Positions 44,418 through 56,768 of a stretch of 64,000 bases of DNA are shown here, in pieces. Both the position numbers and the translations under genes were made by a program. Position 1 is the first letter of the stretch. Each line of letters opens with the position of its first letter. The DNA is from Paenibacillus massiliensis 2301065 = DSM 16942 (GTDB lineage: Bacteria; Bacillota; Bacilli; Paenibacillales; Paenibacillaceae). The notes beneath the pieces were generated by a model, which was not told the origin of the DNA, ran no database searches, and saw nothing but the letters and a program-made list of their open reading frames with translations. Location: contig NZ_KB898185.1 in NCBI RefSeq assembly GCF_000377505.1, positions 62,001-126,000 of the forward strand, given 5' to 3'.

Positions 44418-47021
44418 TTAGTCCTTTGCTTCCTCCAACCTCGTACGGCTAGCTTGGATACTATTCGAGGTAGCCAGAACAGCCTGTGTGCGTGAACGGA
44501 CACCCAGCTTGCTATAGATCCGGTTCAGATAGACCTTTATTGTCCCAAGCGTCAGGCCCATCTGATGAGCAATCTCCTGGTTCGTGCAGCCGCTATGCAG
44601 CAGCCGAACCACCTCCAGCTCTTGTGCGCTAAGAGAATCCATACCAGCATAAGAGTTAGGAATGGATATTTCCCGCTCTGCTTGGGGCTGCATTGCCACC
44701 AATAACACGTTGATATATTCCTTCAGAGCCGATTGCTGGTCTGGAGATACCGCAGTAACAATCTCTTGCAGCAGCTCTCTCATCCACTTTCCTTCATCTA
44801 TAAACGTACGAATATATCGGAAAGGCAGAACGAGCAACAAGGCCTCATTAAGTCTTTCCACAGCTTCTTTTTTCCTGCCACGAATATATTCCGCCTTCGC
44901 CTGGAGCACCATCGTCAGAGCAAGGATATTGACCATTCTCACTTCTTCCGCTTGCAACCTCAGTGTGGTCAGCAGGGCAAGCGCGTCCTCTCCCCGCCCA
45001 TTAGCCATGTGCAAGCGCGCCAGTGTCACAGTCTCTTGAACGTTCCCCAGGTGAACGCGGTGAGACGCTGCGTCCTCTTGGCCCTGAAGCTGTTCTCTAC
45101 TTGCTGCCAGATTCTCTCCTTCACCCAGATTCAGTTCCACAAGGTAAGCCCGCAGTGCTCTATACCAATGGCCATCTGTTGCAGGGTCTAGACGCTGCAT
45201 ACTTTCCTGAATCATAATCCGGGCTGCTGCAGGCTCACCTGCCGCCAGTCGACGCTTCGCCATCATGATCCGCACAGGCACATACAAGCCCGGTACCTCC
45301 AAATATCTCCCATCTGCAATCAGTCTGCTCAGGAACTCATCGCACCGATCCAGCTCGTTCCATTCGTAGTATCCCTCCGCAAGCGATTGGATGACATATT
45401 GACACATTAATGACTCTGACCAGCCATTGCGGCTCAGAATGGAACAGATACGCTCCCCGACCTCTGCTGTAGTGGGCGTAATTACACCCTTCAGGCCAAA
45501 TGTCGTATTTCTTACAAGCGGTTGATTGAAATTATAATTAAAATCATAAAATACCGGGTCCTTCGGCAGTCGATAAGGGATCGAGTCCGCGAACTGGAAC
45601 CACTCCTCGAACTGCCCTGAATAGAAGGCATCATTAGCCTTCACAAAAAACAAACCACTCAGCCATTCTGACTCGACCTGTTGTGAGCGGCCCAGTAATT
45701 CCTGCTCCAGTTGCTCTATCAAGCTCTGTGTCACCTGCCGCTGCCCCATGAACAAATGTACAAATGCATTGACCAACTGCAGGCGCGGCGGCAACGCAAA
45801 GGATGCTGGAAAACGGGCAAAATCATTCTGCAGCAGCGTGAACTCCCCACGCGTAACCAGTTCATGCAGATGCCTGTCGAGCAGCGAAGCAGCCAGCTCA
45901 TAATCCTCAGCCATGAAGGCATGATCAATGGCTTCCTCGCTTAAGCCCAGCTGAGCATGGACCAGGCTGGCCTGTCTGTGCAGCTCACTCCAGCGTGCAG
46001 GAGCTTGCTGCTTCAGCATACGGGCGTAAAATTCACGAACCAGATGATGATAGCGGTATTCGTCTTGCTGAATGTGCACCAGAAACAGACCGTTTCGTTC
46101 CAGAAATGCCAGCTTGCTGTTGCAGCTCCCCTGGCCAGTAATATCGGCGCACAATGCAGCATTGAACTTTCTTAGAATAGAGGTCTCTAACAAAAAAGTA
46201 CCCATCTGCTCATCGAGACCCTTCCATAACTCTTGAAAAAGATACTCCTCAAGCTGCTGTCCAACATGTCCTGTGTGAATCCAGGCAGACCACTGGTCAC
46301 TACTTCGCTGCTGCAATGACATCAAGGCAAGCTGCAGGCCTGCGGCCCAGCCTTCGGTGCGCGCTACCAGAGCTTCTATCCACTGTGATGGCAGGGCAAC
46401 CTCCAGCACAGACTGACAGAGCTGTTCAGCATCTTGTGTCGTAAATGCCAGTTCTTTTGCGTTAATACGCTTCACTTCACCACGAACAATCCATTTGTGC
46501 AGTCCTTCGAATGGGGGTTCAAACCGTGAAGCGAGCACCACTTGTATAGATGAAGGCAGATGCTCCAGCCAATAGTGAAGACTTCCATGGATTTCGGGGC
46601 GTGTAATCAGATGGTAATCATCAAGTGCCAGCATTATGGGCTCCGGTACATCATACAGTTCATTCAAGCATTGATCCAGAAATTGATGTAGTGCGTGCTC
46701 CTGATGTTCGGCCAGCAGTGGAAGCAAGCGCTCGGTAGCCCCGGCAGCGAGGTGAGGAGCCAGCGCATGTACAACGTATCGCCAGAATCGGCGCAGGTCG
46801 TTATCGTGCTCCCCTAGAGAATACCAAGTCGTTCGCGCTGAGCTCATCTGCATATATTGGGCCATGGCCGTCGTCTTTCCACTCCCGGCAGGAGCAACAA
46901 TCAGTATTAGCTTTGGCGAAGATAAGCCACGGACAGGCTCATGCAACGCGGCTCTTTTTACCAGATTAGGTCTTAAAGCAGGCATTTGAAGCTTGTATTT
47001 CAAAATAACAGGGGTATTCAT
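44418..47021 (-). CDS. MalT-like (LAL/STAND) LuxR-family transcriptional activator
   Basis: 867 residues. Near residue 44 the P-loop ILIVAPAGSGKTT begins an NTPase; LALDDYHLI near 127 is the Walker B. A helical repeat (TPR-like) middle part about 330-780 would sense a ligand or partner. The C-terminal LuxR HTH is SLSAQELEVVRLLHSG and NQEIAHQMGLTLGTIKVYLNRIYSKLG, about 800-850. MalT-type activators use ATP and an inducer to bind upstream of target operons. The ATG at 47021 has GGAGG 9 nt upstream. It lies alone between the giant SLH gene and the ger operon; its targets cannot be read here. Confidence 0.88.
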   Translation of the reverse strand: MNTPVILKYKLQMPALRPNLVKRAALHEPVRGLSSPKLILIVAPAGSGKTTAMAQYMQMSSARTTWYSLGEHDNDLRRFWRYVVHALAPHLAAGATERLLPLLAEHQEHALHQFLDQCLNELYDVPEPIMLALDDYHLITRPEIHGSLHYWLEHLPSSIQVVLASRFEPPFEGLHKWIVRGEVKRINAKELAFTTQDAEQLCQSVLEVALPSQWIEALVARTEGWAAGLQLALMSLQQRSSDQWSAWIHTGHVGQQLEEYLFQELWKGLDEQMGTFLLETSILRKFNAALCADITGQGSCNSKLAFLERNGLFLVHIQQDEYRYHHLVREFYARMLKQQAPARWSELHRQASLVHAQLGLSEEAIDHAFMAEDYELAASLLDRHLHELVTRGEFTLLQNDFARFPASFALPPRLQLVNAFVHLFMGQRQVTQSLIEQLEQELLGRSQQVESEWLSGLFFVKANDAFYSGQFEEWFQFADSIPYRLPKDPVFYDFNYNFNQPLVRNTTFGLKGVITPTTAEVGERICSILSRNGWSESLMCQYVIQSLAEGYYEWNELDRCDEFLSRLIADGRYLEVPGLYVPVRIMMAKRRLAAGEPAAARIMIQESMQRLDPATDGHWYRALRAYLVELNLGEGENLAASREQLQGQEDAASHRVHLGNVQETVTLARLHMANGRGEDALALLTTLRLQAEEVRMVNILALTMVLQAKAEYIRGRKKEAVERLNEALLLVLPFRYIRTFIDEGKWMRELLQEIVTAVSPDQQSALKEYINVLLVAMQPQAEREISIPNSYAGMDSLSAQELEVVRLLHSGCTNQEIAHQMGLTLGTIKVYLNRIYSKLGVRSRTQAVLATSNSIQASRTRLEEAKD

Positions 47022-47201
47022 GATGTGAAGCCTCCATTGCTGTGGGCGTGGAATTCGTACTTTATTATAGCGTCAAATTCTCTCTACCGGAATGCCTAAG
47101 CATCTAGTTCTGTAATACGCCCTTGAGTTCATGAATCGATCAGGGAATTAATGAAGTTACTGCTGATAATGCAAAAATACACCGCTTGGATGTCTGTGGT
47201 A

Positions 47202-48293
47202 TCAAGTCACTTTCCTGATCCAGTGCCGTATCAGTGCAATAACGAGCAGTAACAGTGGAATCACCAGCATCATCGTGTATGAGTACAAGTACCACGTTTC
47301 GAACAGGAACTCTAGATATGCTGTAACGTTGGGATAGACTAACGAAGTATACACAACCATTAGAATACCAACCGGATAGGTGTATAACTGATAATTTCTC
47401 ATATTCAGCGTCTGTGCCAGGCTCAATACAGTACTAAACAAACATACTGTCGTCTTGATGAATACACCCAAAAACCAGAGAGCCAACATGATGACTTCCA
47501 CACGCTGCAAAAACTGTCCCAGACTGATCTTCTTAGCAAGCACGAAGGCCGGGAACAGGTTTCTTGCCGAAAAATCAGGGCCAAGTACAAGCATAGAAAT
47601 GGTTGTCACCATGACGATAATTAGCCCACCAATTCCTGCCCCAAGCAGCAAAGCTTTCGGGATATGCTTTGGTCGATTTACAAATGGTGCCACCATCATG
47701 AAGCACACAAGCTCTTGAATGGAAGCAAAATGAACCCCCGCATACACAATTGGCCCAATACCAGCCTCAAATACAGGCTCAATTTTCGTAACATCAATAA
47801 GGGGAATTAACGCAATAAAAATGAACAAGAAGCAGAGAAATATAAATGGGGCAAATAACTCAGCTGCTCGTGAGAAGACCTCAAGCCCATAACGAACAGC
47901 CATGACCACAACCAAAGTAAAAGTGATGTGAATGGCGATTAACGGAGTATCTGTGAAGATCGTCGTAACAATAAAGTTAGCGGTTAAATTAATCAGATAG
48001 ACCGTTAGAAGAAAGAAAAAAAGGACATACAGGATCGAAATGGCCTTTCCCAGCCACTTGCCTAATATGACCTCTGTCATTTGTGCCAGGGTCAGGCCCG
48101 GATACATATTCAAGAGCAAAATATACAAAGAAACCATTAGTATGTTCACCAGCATACCAATGATAGATGAGATCCAGGCATCTTGTTTCACCTGTATCGC
48201 TAGCAGTGAGGCAACAACCAATATGGACGTACCAAATGTAAAGTTAATCGTCAAAATCGTTAGTTGCCGACTGCTTATTTTCTCTGTTTCCAT
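47202..48293 (-). CDS. GerAB-type germination permease (B subunit)
   Basis: 363 residues with about ten membrane helices, the LeuT/APC-like GerAB family (KISSRQLTILTINFTFGTSI at the N-terminus, IGPIVYAGVHFASIQELVCFMM in the middle). B subunits help form the germinant-binding site in the spore inner membrane. It is the last gene of an A-C-small-B operon; the usual order is A-B-C, and A-C-B also occurs. No promoter was identified; sigma-G control in the forespore is expected by family. Confidence 0.9.
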   Translation of the reverse strand: METEKISSRQLTILTINFTFGTSILVVASLLAIQVKQDAWISSIIGMLVNILMVSLYILLLNMYPGLTLAQMTEVILGKWLGKAISILYVLFFFLLTVYLINLTANFIVTTIFTDTPLIAIHITFTLVVVMAVRYGLEVFSRAAELFAPFIFLCFLFIFIALIPLIDVTKIEPVFEAGIGPIVYAGVHFASIQELVCFMMVAPFVNRPKHIPKALLLGAGIGGLIIVMVTTISMLVLGPDFSARNLFPAFVLAKKISLGQFLQRVEVIMLALWFLGVFIKTTVCLFSTVLSLAQTLNMRNYQLYTYPVGILMVVYTSLVYPNVTAYLEFLFETWYLYSYTMMLVIPLLLLVIALIRHWIRKVT

Positions 48294-48311
48294 AACGGAT
48301 TTTTGCCCCTT

Positions 48312-48545
48312 TCACTTTAAAAGCAACTGAATCTGTTCATGGATCGGCTTGAAAATCGTTGTAAGAATCATTGTAGGATTGGGGAGCTCGAACTCAAACG
48401 ATTGCAGCATCCCAGCAACGAAAGCACATCCTAGCAAGATATAGAACACGGCCTTATCCTTACGGTTCGCGATTCGGCTTACATGCGGTTTTTCCAGTAG
48501 AAAAACCGCAGCCACTGCAACAGTTACCAGAAACAAGCCCCGCAT
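48312..48545 (-). CDS. Small membrane protein, candidate D subunit of the germinant receptor
   Basis: 77 residues with two hydrophobic segments (about 1-17 and 32-45) and a basic middle (RIANRKDKA). Such two-helix D proteins occur in some ger operons of Bacillus and modulate receptor response. The ribosome site AGGTGAAGC overlaps the GerAC stop, which favours coupled translation. The family is inferred from size, topology and position. Confidence 0.7.
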   Translation of the reverse strand: MRGLFLVTVAVAAVFLLEKPHVSRIANRKDKAVFYILLGCAFVAGMLQSFEFELPNPTMILTTIFKPIHEQIQLLLK

Positions 48546-48546
48546 A

Positions 48547-49743
48547 TCACTGCTTCACCTCATAGGTATTAGTAGTTCTGCCCATCCCTCTCAATTGAAC
48601 GTCCACATGTACACTTATCTGCATCTGCTCAAAATGATGATCCCAATTCTCCTTCCACAGCTTCCATTGCTTGGGATTGGCCCGATGAATAGTGCTGCCC
48701 ATACCAAGAAAGTCAATATGAAACGTTTCTTGAGCTTTTTGAACGGTATGCTCCAATTGTTCTTTTAAATACTTCTCCATCTCCTTTTCCAGCTGTTGTA
48801 TCGTTGCCTCCTGGGTCAGATCAAGGCTGCAGCTTACCTCTCCCACATCAGCCTGAACCTTGACCTCAATTGCACCTACTGGCTGGTTGTTCATTACGAA
48901 TCCCTTGATTTTACTTTTAGCAGACAGGACTTTCAGCGTTATTGTACCTTCACTTTGAGGACACGGTACGACCTCCACAGTACTCCTAATAGAGTCGGTT
49001 ATATAGCTATACGCCTTGCCTTCCTCTTCATTGAGCCAGCCTATCAGTTTGTCGTTGTGAAATACTGCCATACCATCATATTGGAGTAGCACATTACCTT
49101 GAATTTTCTGCGTGTTCTCCTGCAGACCAGCCATTTCCTTATCTCCTACAATTCTGATTATGCCGAGTACCGGGTCTTTTCCTACCGTCCCTATTTCATT
49201 GATCAGTTCGTCCAGAGTAACTTTAGCCGTTGCACCCCATGCTCTACTTGTCGCCTCTAATGAGGCATACAATTTGTTGGAGGGAATTTTCTCAAGGATC
49301 GTCAAAGTTCTCATGATGTCAGCAGCCTGAGTCTGCTTGCTAACGAGGATATAAAAATCCGTTCGAAACAAATAATTGCGGGATAGATAATCCAGCATAT
49401 GTCCAATTCCAGCTCTTGCCGCCTCTTCCCCAATGACTACAACGCGTAGATGAGAGGCATACAAACGGCGAGGAGAGACGAGCGTAACTCTGCGAAATAC
49501 TTCAAACAAGGATTTTCCCTTGATCGTATAGGTAGCTACTGGAGCAAGACTTCCTCCTGTTTTGGAGCCAGCAACCGCACTCGGATTAATGACCTGGATG
49601 GTTACTGAATACTGATCATCTATCTTGTCAATTCCAAGTCCGGCAACAATAGCCAGCTCATTCAGTTCCCTTTTGTTCCAACATCCGGTCAGCAATAGAC
49701 TCACACAGCATATGCAGCAGCACGTCTTGAACCATATTTTCAT
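48547..49743 (-). CDS. GerAC-type germination lipoprotein (C subunit)
   Basis: 398 residues. Signal KTCCCICCVSLLLTGCWNKRELNELAIVAGLGID: lipobox LTGC and the CWNKRELNELAIV signature of the Ger(x)C family. C subunits are lipid-anchored to the spore inner membrane. The ATG overlaps the gerAA stop by 4 nt (ATGA), and the gene is followed by the small D-like gene 1 nt later. Confidence 0.92.
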   Translation of the reverse strand: MKIWFKTCCCICCVSLLLTGCWNKRELNELAIVAGLGIDKIDDQYSVTIQVINPSAVAGSKTGGSLAPVATYTIKGKSLFEVFRRVTLVSPRRLYASHLRVVVIGEEAARAGIGHMLDYLSRNYLFRTDFYILVSKQTQAADIMRTLTILEKIPSNKLYASLEATSRAWGATAKVTLDELINEIGTVGKDPVLGIIRIVGDKEMAGLQENTQKIQGNVLLQYDGMAVFHNDKLIGWLNEEEGKAYSYITDSIRSTVEVVPCPQSEGTITLKVLSAKSKIKGFVMNNQPVGAIEVKVQADVGEVSCSLDLTQEATIQQLEKEMEKYLKEQLEHTVQKAQETFHIDFLGMGSTIHRANPKQWKLWKENWDHHFEQMQISVHVDVQLRGMGRTTNTYEVKQ

Positions 49744-51320
49744 GATAGCCTTCCTTCATCGTCAGCTTCTGGACGTGTGCGAACATTATTGACTGGCTTC
49801 ATAAATACTGGACGCTTCAGCATGGCCCATCGCGGCACACGAATCAATACATCCTCCTGATCATGCTTGCTGAATGGGGCTATTGTGCCTAGATAGGGAA
49901 CACCAAAGGATCTAAGACTACACATATGGAGGGTAATGGCAATAATTCCGATAGTCACGCCATATAATCCAAAGGTAGCCGCCAGCACCATCAGGATGAA
50001 TCTCAGTATGCGGGCAGATATGCCAATATTAAAAGAGGGAGATACGAAATTCGCAATGGCTGTAGAGGCTACAACAATAACCATGGCAGCCGATACGATA
50101 CCTGCTTCTACGGCAGCTTGGCCGATAACCAAAGTACCTACGATGGAGATCGAAGATCCAATTGCCCGCCCCATTCGCGTCCCCGCCTCTCGTAATACTT
50201 CAAACATAACCTCCATCATCAGGGCTTCCACAAAAGCTGGCAGTGGAACACCTTCCCTTTGTGCCACCAAGGTGACAATAAGCTCTGTAGGTATCAATTC
50301 ATGATGATAGGTGGTGACTGCTAAATAAATTGAAGGAGCTAGTAGAGAGATGACGAAGGAAAAATATCGAAGTAAACGAATCAGAGAGGCGATATCCCAG
50401 CGTTGATAGTAGTCCTCACTGGCCTGAAAAAATTGTATGAACTGCGTTGGGCAAATGAGGACAAATGGCGTGCCATCGACCAAGATGACAATCCGTCCCT
50501 CCAATAATGCCGCAGCAGCAACGTCGGGTCGATCTGTATTTTGCACCGTCGGGAATGGCGTAAAGGTCTTATCTTGAATTAGTTCCTCGACATAACCACT
50601 TTCCAGAATCCCATCAATATCAATTTGGGTAAGCCTGAGTCTGACCTCTGCGACAATGTCCTTGTTGGCAATGCCATCAATATACATCATACCTACTTGT
50701 GTGCCGGTTACCCTGCCCAAGCGAAACATTTCAAGCCATAGATGAAGACTTTTAATCCTCCGACGAATTAACGCCGTATTGGTCCCGATGGATTCAATGA
50801 AGGCATCCCGCGGCCCTCTGATGACCGTTTGGGTCGACGACTCAGAGACGCTACGCTCCTCGCCTCCAGCAGAAGAGGCAATCAGCGCAGTAGCACAGCC
50901 ATCCAGCAATACTACCGTACTGCCAGACAGTAAGAAGTCATATATATTGTCCAGCTCATTCGTTTCCTTTACCTCTGTTGTCGTTAACACTTCCTTTACC
51001 TGATCAAGCCGATCCTCATCAGGCAATACAGCTTCCTTATGAAGGAGCTGTCGTCCTTCTGCTTGCAATGGTTCTACAATATGTCTTAACACGATTTGGG
51101 AATCTACAAGCCCAGTGGTGTACAGGACCGCAATGCTGTCCCTTATGTTATTCCAATAGTATGTCTGAATAACAATATCCGGGCTATTACCGCTCTCATT
51201 TCGGATCATCTCTATATTTCTGTTAAGTGATCTATGTAATGACTGTTCGGATACCTGTTGCTCTGTACGGATAGAATCATCTGCAGATGGATTCAATGGA
51301 TTATGACGGGTTCTTCTCAT
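49740..51320 (-). CDS. GerAA-type spore germination protein (A subunit)
   Basis: 526 residues of the GerA/SpoVAF family. N-terminal soluble domain with DIVIQTYYWNNIRD and LLSGSTVVLLDGCATALIASS, the PRDAFIESIGTNTALIRRRIKS segment, IVILVDGTPFVLICPT, then the membrane part with AAVEAGIVSAAMVIVVASTAIANFVSP. A subunits bear the membrane channel that begins germination. The ATG at 51320 has GAGGTGA upstream. It leads the A-C-small-B operon. Confidence 0.92.
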   Translation of the reverse strand: MRRTRHNPLNPSADDSIRTEQQVSEQSLHRSLNRNIEMIRNESGNSPDIVIQTYYWNNIRDSIAVLYTTGLVDSQIVLRHIVEPLQAEGRQLLHKEAVLPDEDRLDQVKEVLTTTEVKETNELDNIYDFLLSGSTVVLLDGCATALIASSAGGEERSVSESSTQTVIRGPRDAFIESIGTNTALIRRRIKSLHLWLEMFRLGRVTGTQVGMMYIDGIANKDIVAEVRLRLTQIDIDGILESGYVEELIQDKTFTPFPTVQNTDRPDVAAAALLEGRIVILVDGTPFVLICPTQFIQFFQASEDYYQRWDIASLIRLLRYFSFVISLLAPSIYLAVTTYHHELIPTELIVTLVAQREGVPLPAFVEALMMEVMFEVLREAGTRMGRAIGSSISIVGTLVIGQAAVEAGIVSAAMVIVVASTAIANFVSPSFNIGISARILRFILMVLAATFGLYGVTIGIIAITLHMCSLRSFGVPYLGTIAPFSKHDQEDVLIRVPRWAMLKRPVFMKPVNNVRTRPEADDEGRLS

Positions 51321-51372
51321 CCTACTTCACCTCAGGTCGCTTAATCTTGCTGCTTCGAATGGCTACGAAAGC

Positions 51373-51410
51373 AAAGATGCTATTGGATAATTATTTCCAA
51401 TAGCATCTTT
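51373..51410. terminator. Hairpin between gerA operon and VOC gene
   Basis: AAAGATGCTATTGGA pairs exactly with TCCAATAGCATCTTT (15 bp). On the plus strand CATTTATACC follows. It may insulate the ger promoter from VOC-gene transcription. Confidence 0.6.
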
Positions 51411-51452
51411 CATTTATACCATCATTTTTCTGCAAATCTCACCTATCAAGAG

Positions 51453-51510
51453 AAAAACGCCCCTTGCATATCCGATAACATGAGTCTGCACATGTTCGAA
51501 TGCAAGAGGC
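51453..51510 (-). terminator. Terminator of the VOC gene
   Basis: On the minus strand GCCTCTTGCAT pairs with ATGCAAGGGGC, followed by GTTTTTC. It is 29 nt after the stop at 51539. Confidence 0.7.
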
Positions 51511-51538
51511 TTATTAAAGTTTGTTTTGAACAGGCTAA

Positions 51539-51961
51539 TTACACTGTATTGCAGTTGACATGGAAAAGAACACCGTATTTATCTGTCACCATACCATAGG
51601 CTGGGCTCCAGAACGTCTCCTGGATCGGCATAATTACATTGCCGCCCTCCTGCAGCTTGCCGAAGATGGTGCGTGCTTCCTCCGGGCTGTCGGCCTGAAC
51701 CGATACCGTCACATTATCGCCCTTGGTATGAGGCATTCCAGGGAACGTATCAGACAGCATCAGCATAGAGTCGCCAATCTTGATCGAGGCATGCATAATC
51801 CGATCCTTCGCTTCAGGTGGTGTAGGATGGTTCGGATCCGACGGAGAATCCCCAAAGGTCGAGATCATCATTACCTCGCCCCCGAATACTTCCTTATAAA
51901 ACTCAACCGCTTCACGACCATTACCATCAGTAACCAGGTAGACATTCAATCCCACTGCCAT
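51539..51961 (-). CDS. VOC (glyoxalase/PhnB-like) family protein
   Basis: 140 residues from ATG 51961 (AGGAG 11 nt upstream; a start at 51985 lacks one). PhnB/3-demethylubiquinone methyltransferase-like pattern: VYLVTDGNGREAVEFYKEVFGGEV, MHASIKIGDSMLMLSD, and VIMPIQETFWSPAYGMVTDKYGVLFHVNC. These paired beta-alpha-beta-beta-beta proteins bind a metal or a small ligand; function cannot be predicted further. It is monocistronic. Confidence 0.85.
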   Translation of the reverse strand: MAVGLNVYLVTDGNGREAVEFYKEVFGGEVMMISTFGDSPSDPNHPTPPEAKDRIMHASIKIGDSMLMLSDTFPGMPHTKGDNVTVSVQADSPEEARTIFGKLQEGGNVIMPIQETFWSPAYGMVTDKYGVLFHVNCNTV

Positions 51962-52062
51962 ATCTGCGTCAACTCCTATGTCCATAGTGTGGTAGATACT
52001 TCATCATTATACCCTACCATTATGTTCGAGTAGTGCAGCCATTAACCATATCTATATTAAAA

Positions 52063-55481
<3,419 letters not shown>

Positions 55482-55518
55482 GAGGAATCCCCCCATTTTC
55501 AATTTGTTGAACCAATAC

Positions 55519-55605
55519 AAAAAACCGGACAATGACAAAGAGAGTCCGCGTCTGCGTTCCATCCTCACATCATCCGGGTATTGCCTGATTGAACAGTAAC
55601 AAGCC
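55519..55605 (-). promoter_or_regulatory. Second RAT antiterminator and terminator, between licT and bglP
   Basis: On the minus strand the ribonucleic antiterminator (29 nt, 55577-55605) starts GGCTTGTTACTG and ends CAGGCAATACC. It overlaps CCGGA-TCCGG of a terminator (55525-55577) that is followed by TTTTTT (55519-55524). Binding by phosphorylated or active LicT prevents the terminator. Confidence 0.9.
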
Positions 55606-55613
55606 CGTAAGCT

Positions 55614-56447
55614 TTATTTTCTTTTCAGTAGTCTTTCCAGATGAAGCGTCAGATAGAGCTGCTCCGCATGTGTCATATCGTATCCATAGTTCTTTCGAAT
55701 GAAAGACTCAATTTTGGTGATACAGCTGAAGGTCTGCGGATAATTTTTGCGAACGACGTCATAAAGATACTGCTCTGCATCATCATGGGCGGTATGTGTA
55801 ATCACACGCTGGCAGAAGTACTTCAGATGAGTGATGAAGCGAAAATAGTTAACGTTCTCCTCATCGAACTCCACATTGAAGTGGTATTTAATAATATTCA
55901 TAATCTCCTGCAGCAGCTGCATCAGATGCGCGACATCGTTCATGGAATCATTGATCTCTGCATTAATGAAATGAAGGGCGATGCTGGAGATCTCCTCCTT
56001 CGGGAACTCAATGCCTAGTCGTTCGCGCAGAAGCAAAAGCGATTCCTTCGCCACATCATACTCCGCCTTGTAGAAGTGCTGAACCTCCCAAGCCAGGGGA
56101 TTAAGAGTGATCATGCCCTCTTTGATTCGTTTAATGGCAAAGTGAATGTGATCCGACAGAGAAATATAGATCCCGTCACTGATCGTCTTATTCAGTTGCC
56201 GCCGTGCCAGACTGACAATATCATCTGTCACCTGCATAATTTCAATGGGCGTCTCCATCAGTGTGGCCTTGAACTTCTCATAGATGGCATCATTCTGGAG
56301 CTGGAATATCTTTTCCACCCTACTGTCGTCAATCTCATCACCTACACGGTTGTTGAAGCCAATGCCCCGGCCGAGGATCAGTAGCTCCTTCCCCCGCTCA
56401 TCCAATGAACTGACGATATTGTTGTTGAACACCTGTTTGATAATCAT
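55614..56447 (-). CDS. licT: LicT/BglG-family transcriptional antiterminator
   Basis: 277 residues from ATG 56447 (AGGTGG upstream), the same length as B. subtilis LicT. N-terminal RNA-binding domain (residues 1-55, IKQVFNNNIVSSLDERGKEL, ILGRGIGF), then two PRD domains with regulatory histidines (ISLSDHIHFAIKR near 100, ALHFINAEI near 170, LYLTLHLERLL at the end). It reads the PTS state and binds the RAT elements. One RAT precedes licT itself, so it is autoregulated. Confidence 0.93.
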   Translation of the reverse strand: MIIKQVFNNNIVSSLDERGKELLILGRGIGFNNRVGDEIDDSRVEKIFQLQNDAIYEKFKATLMETPIEIMQVTDDIVSLARRQLNKTISDGIYISLSDHIHFAIKRIKEGMITLNPLAWEVQHFYKAEYDVAKESLLLLRERLGIEFPKEEISSIALHFINAEINDSMNDVAHLMQLLQEIMNIIKYHFNVEFDEENVNYFRFITHLKYFCQRVITHTAHDDAEQYLYDVVRKNYPQTFSCITKIESFIRKNYGYDMTHAEQLYLTLHLERLLKRK

Positions 56448-56471
56448 AGCAACCACCTGTTTTGAGGGAAT

Positions 56472-56561
56472 AAAAAAAAGCGGGCAACACAACAATAGCC
56501 CAATGTACATCACTGTACAACGGAACTACTGTGGTATTGCCCGCGTTACCGGTAACAAGCC
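56472..56561 (-). promoter_or_regulatory. First RAT antiterminator and terminator, upstream of licT
   Basis: The RAT at 56533-56561 reads GGCTTGTTACCGGTAAC and GCGGGCAATACC on the minus strand. The terminator stem GCGGGCAA-GGGC pairs with GCCC-TTGCCCGC (56480-56544) and ends in TTTTTTTTT (56471-56479). Confidence 0.9.
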
Positions 56562-56583
56562 TCACCTACAAGATAACATAGAG

Positions 56584-56598
56584 TGAAAGCGGTGTCCA
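56584..56598 (+). promoter_or_regulatory. cre-like site upstream of licT
   Basis: TGAAAGCGGTGTCCA resembles the CcpA box TGAAAGCGNTNNCA. It lies in the probable promoter region of the beta-glucoside operon. Nothing else is recognised in 56599-56768. Confidence 0.55.
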
Positions 56599-56768
56599 CA
56601 GTGAATAAATATATTATTACCCTTTTACTAGGAAAACAGACGCTCCAGACATAGATGAACGAGCTATTAGACAGGCTGCCACTACCAACTACGCATTAGC
56701 GATACACATTAGCATAAATTAGAGTTATTCCAACTATAGCCTGCCTTCTTAACTTCATCTGATGTCGG

